NCBI GenBank assembly: GCA_937931205.1
Contig: CALHBF010000009.1
Location: 1-64,000 of the forward strand
DNA length: 64,000 bases
Reading direction: 5' to 3'
Origin: an uncultured Bacteriovoracaceae bacterium
GTDB taxonomy: Bacteria > Bdellovibrionota > Bacteriovoracia > Bacteriovoracales > Bacteriovoracaceae
The notes below the pieces were generated by a model. The model saw nothing but the letters and a program-made list of their open reading frames with translations. It was not told where the DNA came from and made no database searches. The position numbers were made by a program, and so were the translations under genes. Of the stretch, positions 25,210-33,843 are shown piece by piece. The number at the start of each line of letters is the position of its first letter. Positions within the stretch are counted from its first letter, which is position 1.

Positions 25210-25959
25210 ATGAAGTTATTTATTCTTTTTCTTTTTATCTGCACTCAGTCCATTGCGAGCAGTTGTTTTATTGTTAAAGAAAATGAAAAGATCATAAAAG
25301 AAGAGGGGGAGTGCCACAAGGCATTTGCCCCCAATTCGACTTTTAAAATTCCTCTCGCTCTCATGGGATTTGATTCAGGCATTCTCAAGAGTGAAGATTC
25401 TCCCGTTATTCCTTTCAAAAAAGAGTACCAGCACAGAATTAATGTGTGTAAAGGTGATCATAATCCTAAAGAGTGGATGAGAGATAGTTGCGTTTGGTTT
25501 TCTCAAGTTCTCACGAAAGAATTGGGCTTAAAAAAATTCAAGGCCTATGTCGAGAATTTCAATTATGGGAATAAAGATGTTTTCGGAAGTGAAGCTCTTC
25601 AAAATTCATGGTTAGAAAATTCTTTAAAGATAACTCCAGTAGAGCAAGTTGCTTTCCTTCAAGGGATGTTGAATAAAAAATATACTCTTAGCGAAAAAGC
25701 TTACACACTCACCAATAAAATTCTTTATCAACAAGAGCTCGCTGGCGGTTGGAAGCTTTATGGCAAGACCGGGAATGGTACGTATCGTCCTGATCTTCAG
25801 CAAGGTTGGTTTGTTGGTTGGATTGAAAAAAATGGGCGTCAGCTCGTTTTTGCTCATCATATTGCTGATGAAACCAAGCAAGAGGTATTTGCAAGCTTTC
25901 GCTCAAAGAGTGAAGCAATAAATAAACTCTGGTATGTGATCAGCGATCTTCAAAAATAA
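25210..25959 (+). CDS. Class D (OXA-type) beta-lactamase
   Basis: A periplasmic serine hydrolase of 249 residues with signal peptide MKLFILFLFICTQSIAS. All class D motifs are present: Ser43-Thr-Phe-Lys46 (STFK, with the carboxylated Lys), Ser93-Cys-Val95, the Tyr119-Gly-Asn121 box, and Lys186-Thr-Gly188, plus the omega-region Trp in SWLENSL. It should hydrolyse beta-lactams or be a close relative. The start lies two bases after the gpx stop without a clear Shine-Dalgarno, so translation is probably coupled to gpx. Chromosomal housekeeping-type surroundings suggest an intrinsic gene rather than a recent resistance cassette. Confidence 0.9.
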   Translation: MKLFILFLFICTQSIASSCFIVKENEKIIKEEGECHKAFAPNSTFKIPLALMGFDSGILKSEDSPVIPFKKEYQHRINVCKGDHNPKEWMRDSCVWFSQVLTKELGLKKFKAYVENFNYGNKDVFGSEALQNSWLENSLKITPVEQVAFLQGMLNKKYTLSEKAYTLTNKILYQQELAGGWKLYGKTGNGTYRPDLQQGWFVGWIEKNGRQLVFAHHIADETKQEVFASFRSKSEAINKLWYVISDLQK

Positions 25960-25960
25960 A

Positions 25961-26416
25961 CTATTGGCCCGGATGACAAATAATTCCCGGGCCCATTTCA
26001 CTATTCATGTAGCGAAAGTATGTCCCACGAAATTCCCCATCCTTGTCATTCACAAAAATTTGCCCGTAATAATTTCCTGAAAAGTTTCCTGCGATAAATT
26101 GTGGATGAAGCTGGATATAAACGGCATCCGAAGATTGGCCTCTCATATCCGGACCCGGTGGATGAGTTTCAGGAATAAAAAGAACACGTTCTCTTACATA
26201 TTTCTTTACGAGTTTTCTGTGCTCAATGGTAACTGTCGCCCATATCTCTGCAAAACGGGTAAACGGTCTAGAGGGATAGATATCTCTCGGGAAAATAACC
26301 TCAATGATGGCATCTTCTTTTGTCGGGGTGCAGACCAGCTTTTTGAAGGGAGTCTCTGCTCCAAAAGCTTTTGGAGTAATAGCGAGAACAAAAAGGAAGA
26401 AGAGATAGTGTTTCAT
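25961..26416 (-). CDS. Small secreted protein of unknown function
   Basis: No family was recognised. Signal peptide MKHYLFFLFVLAITPKAFG, then about 130 residues with beta-strand character (AVYIQLHPQFIAGNFSGNYYGQIFVND) and two cysteines (LVCTPTK near the N-terminus and the C-terminal IICHPGQ) that could close the fold with a disulfide. It is convergent with the beta-lactamase gene one base away. Likely periplasmic. Confidence 0.68.
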   Translation of the reverse strand: MKHYLFFLFVLAITPKAFGAETPFKKLVCTPTKEDAIIEVIFPRDIYPSRPFTRFAEIWATVTIEHRKLVKKYVRERVLFIPETHPPGPDMRGQSSDAVYIQLHPQFIAGNFSGNYYGQIFVNDKDGEFRGTYFRYMNSEMGPGIICHPGQ

Positions 26417-26465
26417 ATGTCAAACACTATGAAAATGAGAGAGGAAAATCTACAAAAATTTTAAA

Positions 26466-27212
26466 CTATTTTGCGATTTGTTTTAATTTCTTCAGTTGGC
26501 CATCAAGTTGATCGAGGGCAGCTTTCAGATCACCATAGGCCTTTGTTGAATCGACAAGATAGCTCTTAGCATTCTGCAATTGAACAGGATCTTGCTGTTG
26601 ATTGGTAGAAGACATGGCCTGAACAACTGGAAAGAGATCAGTTATAGCAATTTGAATGGATTGCCTTGCTTGAGCTATTTCTTGCCACAAAATTTCATGT
26701 GAAGATTTGACTTTGATTTCAGCAAAAGAGTTCGCAGAGTGCTCATTCGCTAGTGCAGTTAATCTTTGTGAAGCTTTGTCTGCCAGTTCTATCAAAGCTT
26801 TATTGGCAGCTTCATCAATTGAATTAGGTTTAACATCAACAATACAAAGTGCGCCGACAACTTCATTATCAATTTTGAGTGGGTAACCGCAATAAGCACG
26901 AATGCCGTACATCTTGATTAAAAGTTGAGGGAGAGTGGGCTCTTTTGTAGCATCTTGAATCTTAAGAGGCTTATTTGTTTTCACTACGTATTGGCAGAAT
27001 GATAGGCAACTATCAGTTGATCGATAGGCCGCTAGATCTCCATCAAGACCGACAAAAGCGCGATAGTGTTGAGTGCGATGAAGAATAAGGTTAATGATGG
27101 CAACAGGATAACCAGAAATACTTGAAGCAGCAGTCACAATTTCTTGTAACTTTTTATCCATATTTTGTGAAAGGACTTTGCCTTTCATGACTTCAAGACG
27201 TTTTGCTTCCAT
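26466..27212 (-). CDS. GAF-domain protein
   Basis: A cytosolic sensor-like protein of 248 residues. The GAF domain spans about residues 20-165: GYPVAIINLILHRTQHYRAFVGLD, STDSCLSFCQYVVKTNKPLKIQDA, AYCGYPLKIDNEVVGALCIVD. This variant is common ahead of kinases or diguanylate cyclases; here no output domain follows, only a C-terminal helical region with a coiled-coil-like end (LKAALDQLDGQLKKLKQ). The ligand is unknown. The start at MEAKRLEV is set by AAGG with eight-base spacing; GTG/ATG codons upstream overlap that site. Confidence 0.8.
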   Translation of the reverse strand: MEAKRLEVMKGKVLSQNMDKKLQEIVTAASSISGYPVAIINLILHRTQHYRAFVGLDGDLAAYRSTDSCLSFCQYVVKTNKPLKIQDATKEPTLPQLLIKMYGIRAYCGYPLKIDNEVVGALCIVDVKPNSIDEAANKALIELADKASQRLTALANEHSANSFAEIKVKSSHEILWQEIAQARQSIQIAITDLFPVVQAMSSTNQQQDPVQLQNAKSYLVDSTKAYGDLKAALDQLDGQLKKLKQIAK

Positions 27213-27276
27213 GAACATCACCTTAATTAAAAATTAATCATGTTCATTTTAATGCTATTTGAGATTTAAAGGAAGA

Positions 27277-27307
27277 TTGGACGAAGAAAGAAATTTTCTT
27301 CGTCCAA
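27277..27307 (-). terminator. 13-bp hairpin after the aminotransferase gene
   Basis: Perfect stem TTGGACGAAGAAA / TTTCTTCGTCCAA with a 5-base loop, eight bases past the aminotransferase stop. The strand lacks a long U-run after it, so termination strength is uncertain, but placement fits. Confidence 0.6.
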
Positions 27308-27314
27308 AGAGAGC

Positions 27315-28511
27315 TTATAAGCTTGAGTTTTTTACTTGGATTCGATCAAATTCAGCAAGAGCTTCTTGAGTATTCAGGGTAACACCATAGTGTTTGTAAC
27401 CAGCACCAAGAACTTCGAGAAGAAGGCGTACGTTTTGTGGACGACACTGCTCACCCATTTGACCAACGCGGAAAATATCAAGGCCAAAAGCACCAGAGAT
27501 TTCTACGCCGTGATTTTTAATAAGATAAGGAATAAGTTCTTTTACAGGAACGTTATTCTTATTTTTAATCGCAAGTACTGAGTTAAGGCGATATTCCGCC
27601 GGAGTATGAAGTTCAAAGCCCATCACTTCTAAACAGAGTTGAAGATTTTTAGAACTTGTCATGTGTCTTTCAAGTCTCTGCTCTAAACCTTCTTCAGTAA
27701 TCAGTCTAAGAGCTTCATAAAGAGCGAGAACACCTGGAACCGGAGCTGTGTAGTGATATTCTCCAAGATTCCAGAATTTGTAAGCACGGCGAGGATCAAG
27801 ACACCAGTGAGGCATTCTCACTTCACGGTTATTAACAAATTCATATGTCTCTTCAGAGAAGGCAATAAGAGAAACACCAGAGATAGATGAAAAGCCTTTC
27901 TGTCCACCGACAACAGCAATATCTATTCCCCAGTTATCAACTTCGAAAGTCATTGTTGAGATAGTACAAACACCATCAACAATCACTTTTAGTCCCATGC
28001 TCTTAGCGAGTTTTACAATCTCTGGAAGTTCAATGTTTTTTACTCCACAAGAAGTTTCACCTTGAACAAGAGTAAGAACATCATATTTTTGAGCTTCAAG
28101 AGCTTTCTTCACTTGTTCAACACGGAATGGTCTTCCGTCTTCAGTAAGTTCTGTTACCTCAGCGCCAACTCCACGAGCAAGATCACCGAAGCGGCCTGAG
28201 AAAGTTCCCATGTTTAGAACGAGAGCTTTACGTCCTGGCCATAGAAGAGAAGTTACGGCCATTTCCATCGCCGCAGATGAAGGACCAGAAATTCCGAAAA
28301 TCTTAGTTGTTGAAGTTTGAAAAACATAGCGAGACATATCCTGAATGCCAGTCGCAACCTTTCTCATTGTTTCGCCTAAGTGGCTGATCACAATGCCATT
28401 TGCTCTTGCTACTTCAGGTGGAATAGGAACTGGTCCTGCGCCCATAAGTAGGGGAAGCTTTTGAGGAATAATATCAGTAAGAGGGACAATAGTTGGTTTT
28501 AATGTGTTCAT
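27315..28511 (-). CDS. Class V aminotransferase (alanine-glyoxylate / serine-pyruvate type)
   Basis: A PLP enzyme of 398 residues. The family's opening LLMGAGPVPIPPEV, the phosphate-binding ISGPSSAAMEMAV, the PLP-stacking/aspartate strand VIVDGVCTISTMTFEVDNWGIDIAVVGGQKGF with the Schiff-base Lys, and RVGQMGEQCRPQNVRLLLEVLG at the C-terminus are all present. It transfers amino groups between alanine or serine and glyoxylate or pyruvate; the exact pair is not readable. Start MNTLKP is chosen for CAAGGGCC upstream; a 34-residue longer reading exists but does not look like a signal peptide. Confidence 0.87.
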   Translation of the reverse strand: MNTLKPTIVPLTDIIPQKLPLLMGAGPVPIPPEVARANGIVISHLGETMRKVATGIQDMSRYVFQTSTTKIFGISGPSSAAMEMAVTSLLWPGRKALVLNMGTFSGRFGDLARGVGAEVTELTEDGRPFRVEQVKKALEAQKYDVLTLVQGETSCGVKNIELPEIVKLAKSMGLKVIVDGVCTISTMTFEVDNWGIDIAVVGGQKGFSSISGVSLIAFSEETYEFVNNREVRMPHWCLDPRRAYKFWNLGEYHYTAPVPGVLALYEALRLITEEGLEQRLERHMTSSKNLQLCLEVMGFELHTPAEYRLNSVLAIKNKNNVPVKELIPYLIKNHGVEISGAFGLDIFRVGQMGEQCRPQNVRLLLEVLGAGYKHYGVTLNTQEALAEFDRIQVKNSSL

Positions 28512-28780
28512 AGGCCCTTGAGTATAACTCCAAACGAACGAGTTGGTGAATCCAAAAAATGAAGAGATGGCTGAAAGAGAAATCTTCTTAAGTTTTAGCA
28601 TGTTAGCTTGCAACAGAGTAAAAATCCATTCCTACACGAGGATCAACACCAGGATCAACTCGCACCAGAAGGCTGTAGTCAATTTGGCGCTAAATACCCT
28701 TAATGATCCCAGATACTTAACAAAATCTCAGGCACGGAATTTGCGAATGAGTGCTCAGGCTTGGTTCAGGAGGAATCAGA

Positions 28781-29533
28781 ATGAAATCGTTTTTAATACT
28801 GTTCACGTTATTTGTAGCTGTTTCTTGTGGGAAAAATGGGGAGGATGGAAGTAATGGGATTGATGGGACAACATTTGCTCCACTTAATCCGGTTATTAGT
28901 AGTTTTGATTTAAAAGATATTGAGCCAGGACTTGCTTGTGCAGATGGCGGAGTATCTATTGTGATTTTCCAAGATTCGAATATGGATGGTATCCACCAAG
29001 ATGATGAGCTTATTACGAAAACCAAATCAATCTGTCATGGATCGAATGCCAGCATTACACTTGAGAGTGTCGCTGCAAGTTCGACATGTCCTAGTGGTGG
29101 AGTTGTTATTTCAAGTTCTACAGCTTCGGGAATAGTGGTCTGTAATGGGATTAATGGACTGAATGGATTAAATGGAGCGAACGGTACTGATGGAAAAGAT
29201 GGGATTGATGGGACAAATGGTTCTGATGGAAAAGATGGAGTTGATGGAACTAATGGGTCAGATGGTAAGGACGGAATAAACGGAACCAATGGTAAAGATG
29301 GTGTGAATGGAACTTCAGGCACAAACGGATCATCTGTTATTCCAGTGAAGTTTTGTCAAACAGACAATAGTGCCTTCCCTGAGTATGGATTATTGATCGG
29401 CGGAGAGTTATTCGCAGTATACTGGGACCCTAAAACCGGCTCTGCTAAAAAAGAGCAGGCATTCTTAACAAAACTGGATAAAGGTAAGTATCAGAGTACA
29501 GGAGGAAATAACTGTCTCTTCGAAGTAAAATAA
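28781..29533 (+). CDS. Collagen-like repeat lipoprotein
   Basis: A surface lipoprotein (lipobox VAVSCGKN) of 250 residues. After a short GEDGSNGIDG stretch comes a globular part with CADGG and NMDGIHQDDELI calcium-type turns. Next is a collagen-like block of about 21 Gly-X-Y triplets (NGLNGLNGANGTDGKDG...), in which a 12-residue unit built on GTNGSDGKDGVD is repeated about four times. A C-terminal domain with two cysteines follows. Such Gly-Asn/Asp-Gly repeats form trimeric stalks in bacterial surface proteins. The repeat also exists at DNA level and could change length by slippage. GGAGG upstream sets the start. Confidence 0.82.
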   Translation: MKSFLILFTLFVAVSCGKNGEDGSNGIDGTTFAPLNPVISSFDLKDIEPGLACADGGVSIVIFQDSNMDGIHQDDELITKTKSICHGSNASITLESVAASSTCPSGGVVISSSTASGIVVCNGINGLNGLNGANGTDGKDGIDGTNGSDGKDGVDGTNGSDGKDGINGTNGKDGVNGTSGTNGSSVIPVKFCQTDNSAFPEYGLLIGGELFAVYWDPKTGSAKKEQAFLTKLDKGKYQSTGGNNCLFEVK

Positions 29534-29535
29534 GG

Positions 29536-29562
29536 AAGAGGGGGAAACCCCTCTTTTTTTTG
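29536..29562 (+). terminator. Rho-independent terminator with GAAA loop
   Basis: 8-bp stem AAGAGGGG / CCCCTCTT closed by a GAAA tetraloop and followed by TTTTTT, directly after the collagen-like gene. Confidence 0.9.
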
Positions 29563-29621
29563 TCCTTCTTATTAATAACTATGATATGAGTACCTTCAAT
29601 TCAACCGAATGAAGGAAAAGT

Positions 29622-30230
29622 ATGGAAAAGCCATTCTCACCAGCTTGTGAACGTAACTCAGATCCAATTTTAGAAGTTTTAGAAGAAGTGATTCTTCCAT
29701 CGGATAGAAGACTTTTAGAAATAGGGTCAGGTACAGGACAACATGCTGTTTACTTAGCTCCTCACTTTCCTGCACTTGAATGGTATCCAACTGATCTTTC
29801 CGATAAATTAGCAGGAATGAAATTATGGTTTCAAGAAGCTAAAATTCAAAATATTCAAATGCCAACAAGACTTGATGTTGCTCGCGATGATTTCCCAAAA
29901 CTAAAATTTGATATTGTTTTCACGGCTAATACATTTCACATTATGCATTGGAAAGATTGCAAATCTCTCATGAAGCTTATGGGTAAGCGATTACGCGAAA
30001 ATTCTCGTGTCGTAATTTATGGACCATTTAAATATAATGAAGAATTTACATCAGAGAGCAATGCAGAGTTTGATAAAAATTTGAAAGCAAGAGATCCGTT
30101 GAGTGGGGTCAGAGCTTTTGAAGATGTGAATAATAATATGGCTAAGAATGGCTTTGAGATTGTCGCAGATTATGAAATGCCTGCGAACAATAGAATGCTT
30201 GTTTTTAACCGTTTGAAATTTTCTCCATAA
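29622..30230 (+). CDS. DUF938-family SAM-dependent methyltransferase
   Basis: A class I methyltransferase of 202 residues. The DUF938 opening FSPACERNSDPILEVL is followed by the SAM motif LLEIGSGTGQHAVYLAPHFP, acidic WYPTDLSDK, and VFTANTFHIMHWKDCKSLM, then VVIYGPFKYNEEFTSESNAEFDKNLKARDP, the family's signature. The substrate is unknown. Its end overlaps the convergent DUF72 gene by 26 bases. Confidence 0.88.
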   Translation: MEKPFSPACERNSDPILEVLEEVILPSDRRLLEIGSGTGQHAVYLAPHFPALEWYPTDLSDKLAGMKLWFQEAKIQNIQMPTRLDVARDDFPKLKFDIVFTANTFHIMHWKDCKSLMKLMGKRLRENSRVVIYGPFKYNEEFTSESNAEFDKNLKARDPLSGVRAFEDVNNNMAKNGFEIVADYEMPANNRMLVFNRLKFSP

Positions 30231-31062
30231 GTTTCATGGCATCAAATGGTGCTCTTACTTTGGCATCATTATCAAAATAGATGTACACATCTCTTGTTTC
30301 TTTTTTAGGTATCAGTTCACTGATAGTTAGTTTGTCATCAGGCTCAATGCCTTGATGCCATCTCATCACTCTTCGCTTCCACAAGTTAAGTGAATTATCG
30401 TCATAACCACTGACATAAAGTTCACTTTCCCCATGGAGACGAATGTAAATGAAATTATTCGTTACATCCTCCATATAGGGGTAGCGTCCAGCCGAATCGG
30501 CAAAAACTAAAGTTACTCCATAATCTTTGAGAAGTTCTATAAACCAAGGATTAAGAAAGCTGTTGTTTCTTATTTCGATGGCATGTTTCATGGGGAGATC
30601 AGCTCCCTTGAAAAATGTTCGTTCACGAGGAAGATTAGTTTTTTTTGCTAATTTAGAGGCTTCTTTATGATCCTTGGGAAGTAGTTTGAAAAAGTTTTCT
30701 AATTTATCTGGTTCAAAAGAGAAACTTGGTGGGAATTGCCAAAGTATAGGCCCAAGTTTTTCTTTAAGGGTCAATATCCCTGATGCAAAAAAATTGGCCA
30801 TTGGAATCTGAGGATTTTCTAATCTATCAAAATGAGTAATATAGCGATTGGCTTTCACACTAAAAATAAAAGCATCAGGTGTTGATTCAAACCAACGTGA
30901 ATAGCTTTTAGGTGATTGAAGAGAATAGAATGTACCATTAATTTCAATGGAGGATACTTTTTGAGAGGCATAGATAAGTTCTTTAGAGTGAGCGAGTTTA
31001 TGAGGATAAAAAGTCCCTCTCCAGCCATCATAGGTCCAACCAGAAATTCCGATTCTGATCAT
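30205..31062 (-). CDS. DUF72 (YecE-like) protein
   Basis: A TIM-barrel-type protein of 285 residues with the DUF72 landmarks: RIGISGWTYDGWRGTFYP at the N-terminus, EINGTFYSLQSPKSYSRWFESTPDAFIFSVKANRYITH, ILWQFPPSF, HAIEIRNNSFL, and YIRLHGESELYVSGYDDNSL. The family is widespread but its activity has not been settled. It follows the alcohol dehydrogenase gene after 11 bases, so the two are probably co-transcribed. Confidence 0.9.
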   Translation of the reverse strand: MIRIGISGWTYDGWRGTFYPHKLAHSKELIYASQKVSSIEINGTFYSLQSPKSYSRWFESTPDAFIFSVKANRYITHFDRLENPQIPMANFFASGILTLKEKLGPILWQFPPSFSFEPDKLENFFKLLPKDHKEASKLAKKTNLPRERTFFKGADLPMKHAIEIRNNSFLNPWFIELLKDYGVTLVFADSAGRYPYMEDVTNNFIYIRLHGESELYVSGYDDNSLNLWKRRVMRWHQGIEPDDKLTISELIPKKETRDVYIYFDNDAKVRAPFDAMKLMEKISNG

Positions 31063-31073
31063 GGTTAAAGCCT

Positions 31074-32162
31074 TTAATTCATACGAAGAATAGGTTTAAT
31101 CGTTTTACCAGTTTTGGAATCCTCAAAGGCTTTTTCAATATCTTTGAAATCATAAAACCCAATAAGTTTATCAAAGGGAAATTTACCTGCTTTATAGTAT
31201 TCAATAAGTTTAGGAATAAAAACTCGAGGAACTGAATCACCTTCAATCACGCCAATCATTGATTTTCCTTCGGCCATAAGATCATTATGGATATCAAGAC
31301 TCATTTCAGGAGTGACTCCTACAATGGCAACCGTTCCGAGTGGTTTGAGGGCATTCAAACTTTGTTTAACTACTTTGGGAACACCTGTCGTCTCTACGGC
31401 ATACATCACGCCCCCAGAAGTGAGTTTTTTGATTTCTTCTACAACATCGGTCTTGCTACCATTAAAAACATGTGTCGCGCCTAAAGAGCGAGCTAGCTCT
31501 AAGCGAGAATCATGTACATCGACGGCGATGATGTTTTGACAACCAACAATTTTAGCCGCCATGATTGCGGAGAGTCCGACAGCCCCACATCCATAGACTG
31601 CGATACTTGTTCCAAATTCTGGTTGCAGGCGATTCAGAACTGTTCCTGCTCCGGTTTGGATACCGCAACCCAGAGGACCTAGGATTTTGAGATCAACAGA
31701 GTTATCAACCTTAACTGCATTTCGTTGATTTACTATCGCAAAATTTCCAAAAGAAGATTGTCCAAAAAAGTTGGAAAGATCTTTACCATCAAGATGAAGT
31801 CTAGAGGTTCCATCTTCCATCTTCCCGCCAAAGTTGAGTTCATTAAATGTCGAGCAAACAGTAGGGTGTCCACTTAGACAATTATTACATTTTCCACAAT
31901 GAGCAAAAGACATGACTACATGGTCTCCCACTTGAAAGTCTTTTACCCCTGCTCCAATCTCCTCAACAATTCCTGCTCCCTCATGACCAAAAATCGCAGG
32001 ATAAGGAGTAAGGGCCAGATCTCTGGCAACTGCATCAGTATGACAAACTCCAGTGGCAACAATTTTGATTTTAAGTTCATTCGCCGCTGGCTTATCGAGT
32101 TGCACCTCATGAAAAACAAAGTGTTCTCCTTGAGCTGGAGTTATGGCTGCATTTATTTTCAT
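31074..32162 (-). CDS. Zinc-dependent alcohol dehydrogenase (aryl-alcohol type)
   Basis: A medium-chain dehydrogenase of 362 residues. The catalytic zinc ligands are in GVCHTDAVARD and FGHEGAGIVEEIG. The structural zinc is held by CGKCNNCLSGHPTVC. The NAD fold is YGCGAVGLSAIMAAKIVG with Asp in IIAVDVHDSRLELA, pointing to NAD rather than NADP. The sequence resembles aryl-alcohol / benzyl-alcohol dehydrogenases, which interconvert alcohol and aldehyde. AAGGAG upstream sets the start. It is the first gene of a pair with the DUF72 gene. Confidence 0.9.
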   Translation of the reverse strand: MKINAAITPAQGEHFVFHEVQLDKPAANELKIKIVATGVCHTDAVARDLALTPYPAIFGHEGAGIVEEIGAGVKDFQVGDHVVMSFAHCGKCNNCLSGHPTVCSTFNELNFGGKMEDGTSRLHLDGKDLSNFFGQSSFGNFAIVNQRNAVKVDNSVDLKILGPLGCGIQTGAGTVLNRLQPEFGTSIAVYGCGAVGLSAIMAAKIVGCQNIIAVDVHDSRLELARSLGATHVFNGSKTDVVEEIKKLTSGGVMYAVETTGVPKVVKQSLNALKPLGTVAIVGVTPEMSLDIHNDLMAEGKSMIGVIEGDSVPRVFIPKLIEYYKAGKFPFDKLIGFYDFKDIEKAFEDSKTGKTIKPILRMN

Positions 32163-32316
32163 ATGCGTCTCCTTGATAAAGAGAAACTAACATGAAAAAA
32201 AAGTGAACTCAGGGGGCAGAGTATCTTGAGTTATACAGAAAGATTTCTTTCCGTGAAATCACGAGGAATCATTTTTGCAATGAAAATATCTATGAACTTA
32301 AAGCAAGGAGACAGAT

Positions 32317-32694
32317 ATGTTAGATCAAGCGAATGCAATCCCTACTATAGGAGTGAAGAATCTAGAGGCTGCAAAAAGTTTTTACCAAAACAAATTAGGC
32401 TTAAATCCTATTGGGGAAGAAAATGATTATGTTCAATTGTATAAAGCTGGGAATAGTACGATTGAGGTATATAAAAGTGAGTTTGCAGGTACAAATAAAG
32501 CGACAGCTATGACCTGGGCCCTTGGAGATAACTTTCAGAAAGAAGTAAAAAATCTTACGGATAAGGGAATCAAGTTTGAACATTATGATTTACCTGAAAC
32601 CAAACTTGAGGGTGACGTTCACGTGATGGATGGCTTCAAGGCGGCATGGTTCAAAGACCCTGACGGTAATATCCTCTGTATTCATGATCATTAA
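32317..32694 (+). CDS. VOC-superfamily (glyoxalase/bleomycin-resistance-like) protein
   Basis: A 125-residue vicinal-oxygen-chelate domain. It has the NLEAAKSFYQNKLGLNPIG opening, a central ALGDNFQKEVKNLTDKGIKFEHYD, and the closing strand AAWFKDPDGNILCIHDH typical of the fold. Metal ligands are uncertain: the usual N-terminal His is Thr (IPTIGVKN). Members act as glyoxalases, dioxygenases or antibiotic-binding proteins; function here is not evident. AAGGAG upstream sets the start; a terminator follows within ten bases. Confidence 0.85.
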   Translation: MLDQANAIPTIGVKNLEAAKSFYQNKLGLNPIGEENDYVQLYKAGNSTIEVYKSEFAGTNKATAMTWALGDNFQKEVKNLTDKGIKFEHYDLPETKLEGDVHVMDGFKAAWFKDPDGNILCIHDH

Positions 32695-32701
32695 TATAAC
32701 C

Positions 32702-32729
32702 AGGGCTTGCTATTCGCAGGCCCTTTTTT
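32702..32729 (+). terminator. Rho-independent terminator after the VOC gene
   Basis: 9-bp stem AGGGCTTGC / GCAGGCCCT with one T-G pair and a short loop, then TTTTTT. Confidence 0.82.
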
Positions 32730-32790
32730 CAGTAAAAACCACGGCATAGATGAATGTATACGTTTTGCTTCGTTTTATATATGATGAGGT

Positions 32791-33009
32791 ATGGGAATTG
32801 TAAAAGTATCTGACGAAATACACACACAACTTAGAATTGCTTCTAAGGCACTCGACCGTTCACTTAATTCACAGGCCGAACACTGGTTAAAAATCGGAAT
32901 GCTTAGTGAGCTTTATCGAGATAAATCATATGAAGAATTAAGGAATATTCTTTTTCAATATGATGATTTATCGATTGAGAAAATTTTGAAGAAGGTCAAA
33001 AAGAAATGA
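32791..33009 (+). CDS. ParD-like antitoxin-family protein
   Basis: A 72-residue protein of the ParD-like family: GIVKVSDEIHTQLRIASKALDRSLNSQAEHWLKIGMLSELY, a ribbon-helix-helix-type DNA-binding segment, then a helical Lys-rich tail. Such proteins are usually found directly ahead of a type I methionine aminopeptidase, as here, with an ATGA overlap of stop and start. GAGG stands only one base before the ATG, too close for a normal Shine-Dalgarno, and TATATATGAT just upstream looks like a -10, so a very short or absent leader is possible. Its role is unproven; autoregulation of the pair is likely by analogy. Confidence 0.78.
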   Translation: MGIVKVSDEIHTQLRIASKALDRSLNSQAEHWLKIGMLSELYRDKSYEELRNILFQYDDLSIEKILKKVKKK

Positions 33010-33791
33010 TTCATTATAAAACTGAGCAAGAAATTATTCTGTATCGAGATACTGGTAAAATTGCTGCTGAAATTTTAAGTATTCTTAAAGAGCATGTCAG
33101 AACAGGCGTCAATACCTATGACATCGCAAAATTCGCTGAGGATTTGATTGTTAATAAATACAAGGCGATTCCCTCCTCCATAGGACAATACGATTTTAAA
33201 TTTGCGCTTAATAGCTCGATTAATGATGTCATTTGTCATGGAGTCCCCAATAAAGAAGATGTGCTCAAAGATGGAGATATTATCAATCTTGATCTAACGG
33301 TTAAGAAGAATGGCTTTATTGCAGACACTTCTCGTATGTATCACGTAGGAAAAATTTCTGAAGAGGCGAGACGTCTCTGTAAAGTCACATACGAATGTCT
33401 TTGGAAGGGGATTGAGCAAGTAAGGCCAGGCAATCGTGTTGGGGATATCGGTTTTGCTGTCGCTAGGCATGCTATGAAAAATGATTTCACTGTGGTTCGT
33501 GAATATTGTGGCCATGGAATTGGTCATAAAATGCATGAGGATCCACAGATTGCTCATTTTGGAAACAAAGGTAAGGGCGAGCTTCTTAGAAAGGGAATGA
33601 CCTTTACGATTGAGCCTATGATTAATCAAGGATCGAGACAGATCAAGCATCTTGCTGACGATTGGACTGTCGTAACAAAAGACGGAAAGCTTTCTGCTCA
33701 GTGGGAGCATACTGTTCTGGTCACTGATAAAGGGTATGAGATTTTAACTTTGAGAGAAGAAGAATCACAAGAATTTGATAACTGGTTTTAA
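33006..33791 (+). CDS. map: Type I methionine aminopeptidase
   Basis: Removes initiator methionine from nascent proteins. All five metal ligands are visible: Asp96 (NLDLTV), Asp107 (IADTSR), His170 (YCGHGIGHKMHEDPQI), Glu203 (FTIEPMI) and Glu234 (QWEHTVLVT); His79 (CHGVPN) completes the active site. The length of 261 is normal. The gene is coupled by ATGA overlap to the ParD-like gene. It may be a second, specialised copy beside a housekeeping map next to ribosomal protein genes elsewhere; the window does not show that. Confidence 0.93.
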   Translation: MIHYKTEQEIILYRDTGKIAAEILSILKEHVRTGVNTYDIAKFAEDLIVNKYKAIPSSIGQYDFKFALNSSINDVICHGVPNKEDVLKDGDIINLDLTVKKNGFIADTSRMYHVGKISEEARRLCKVTYECLWKGIEQVRPGNRVGDIGFAVARHAMKNDFTVVREYCGHGIGHKMHEDPQIAHFGNKGKGELLRKGMTFTIEPMINQGSRQIKHLADDWTVVTKDGKLSAQWEHTVLVTDKGYEILTLREEESQEFDNWF

Positions 33792-33843
33792 CTTTGATAC
33801 AGGCCACCCTCGTAAGAGTGACCTGACTTAAAATGTTATTATC

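Noticed and set aside
29035-29322. Long open frame antisense to the collagen-like gene
   Set aside because: It is the mirror of the Gly-X-Y repeats (Pro/Ser-rich), with no ribosome site; a composition shadow.
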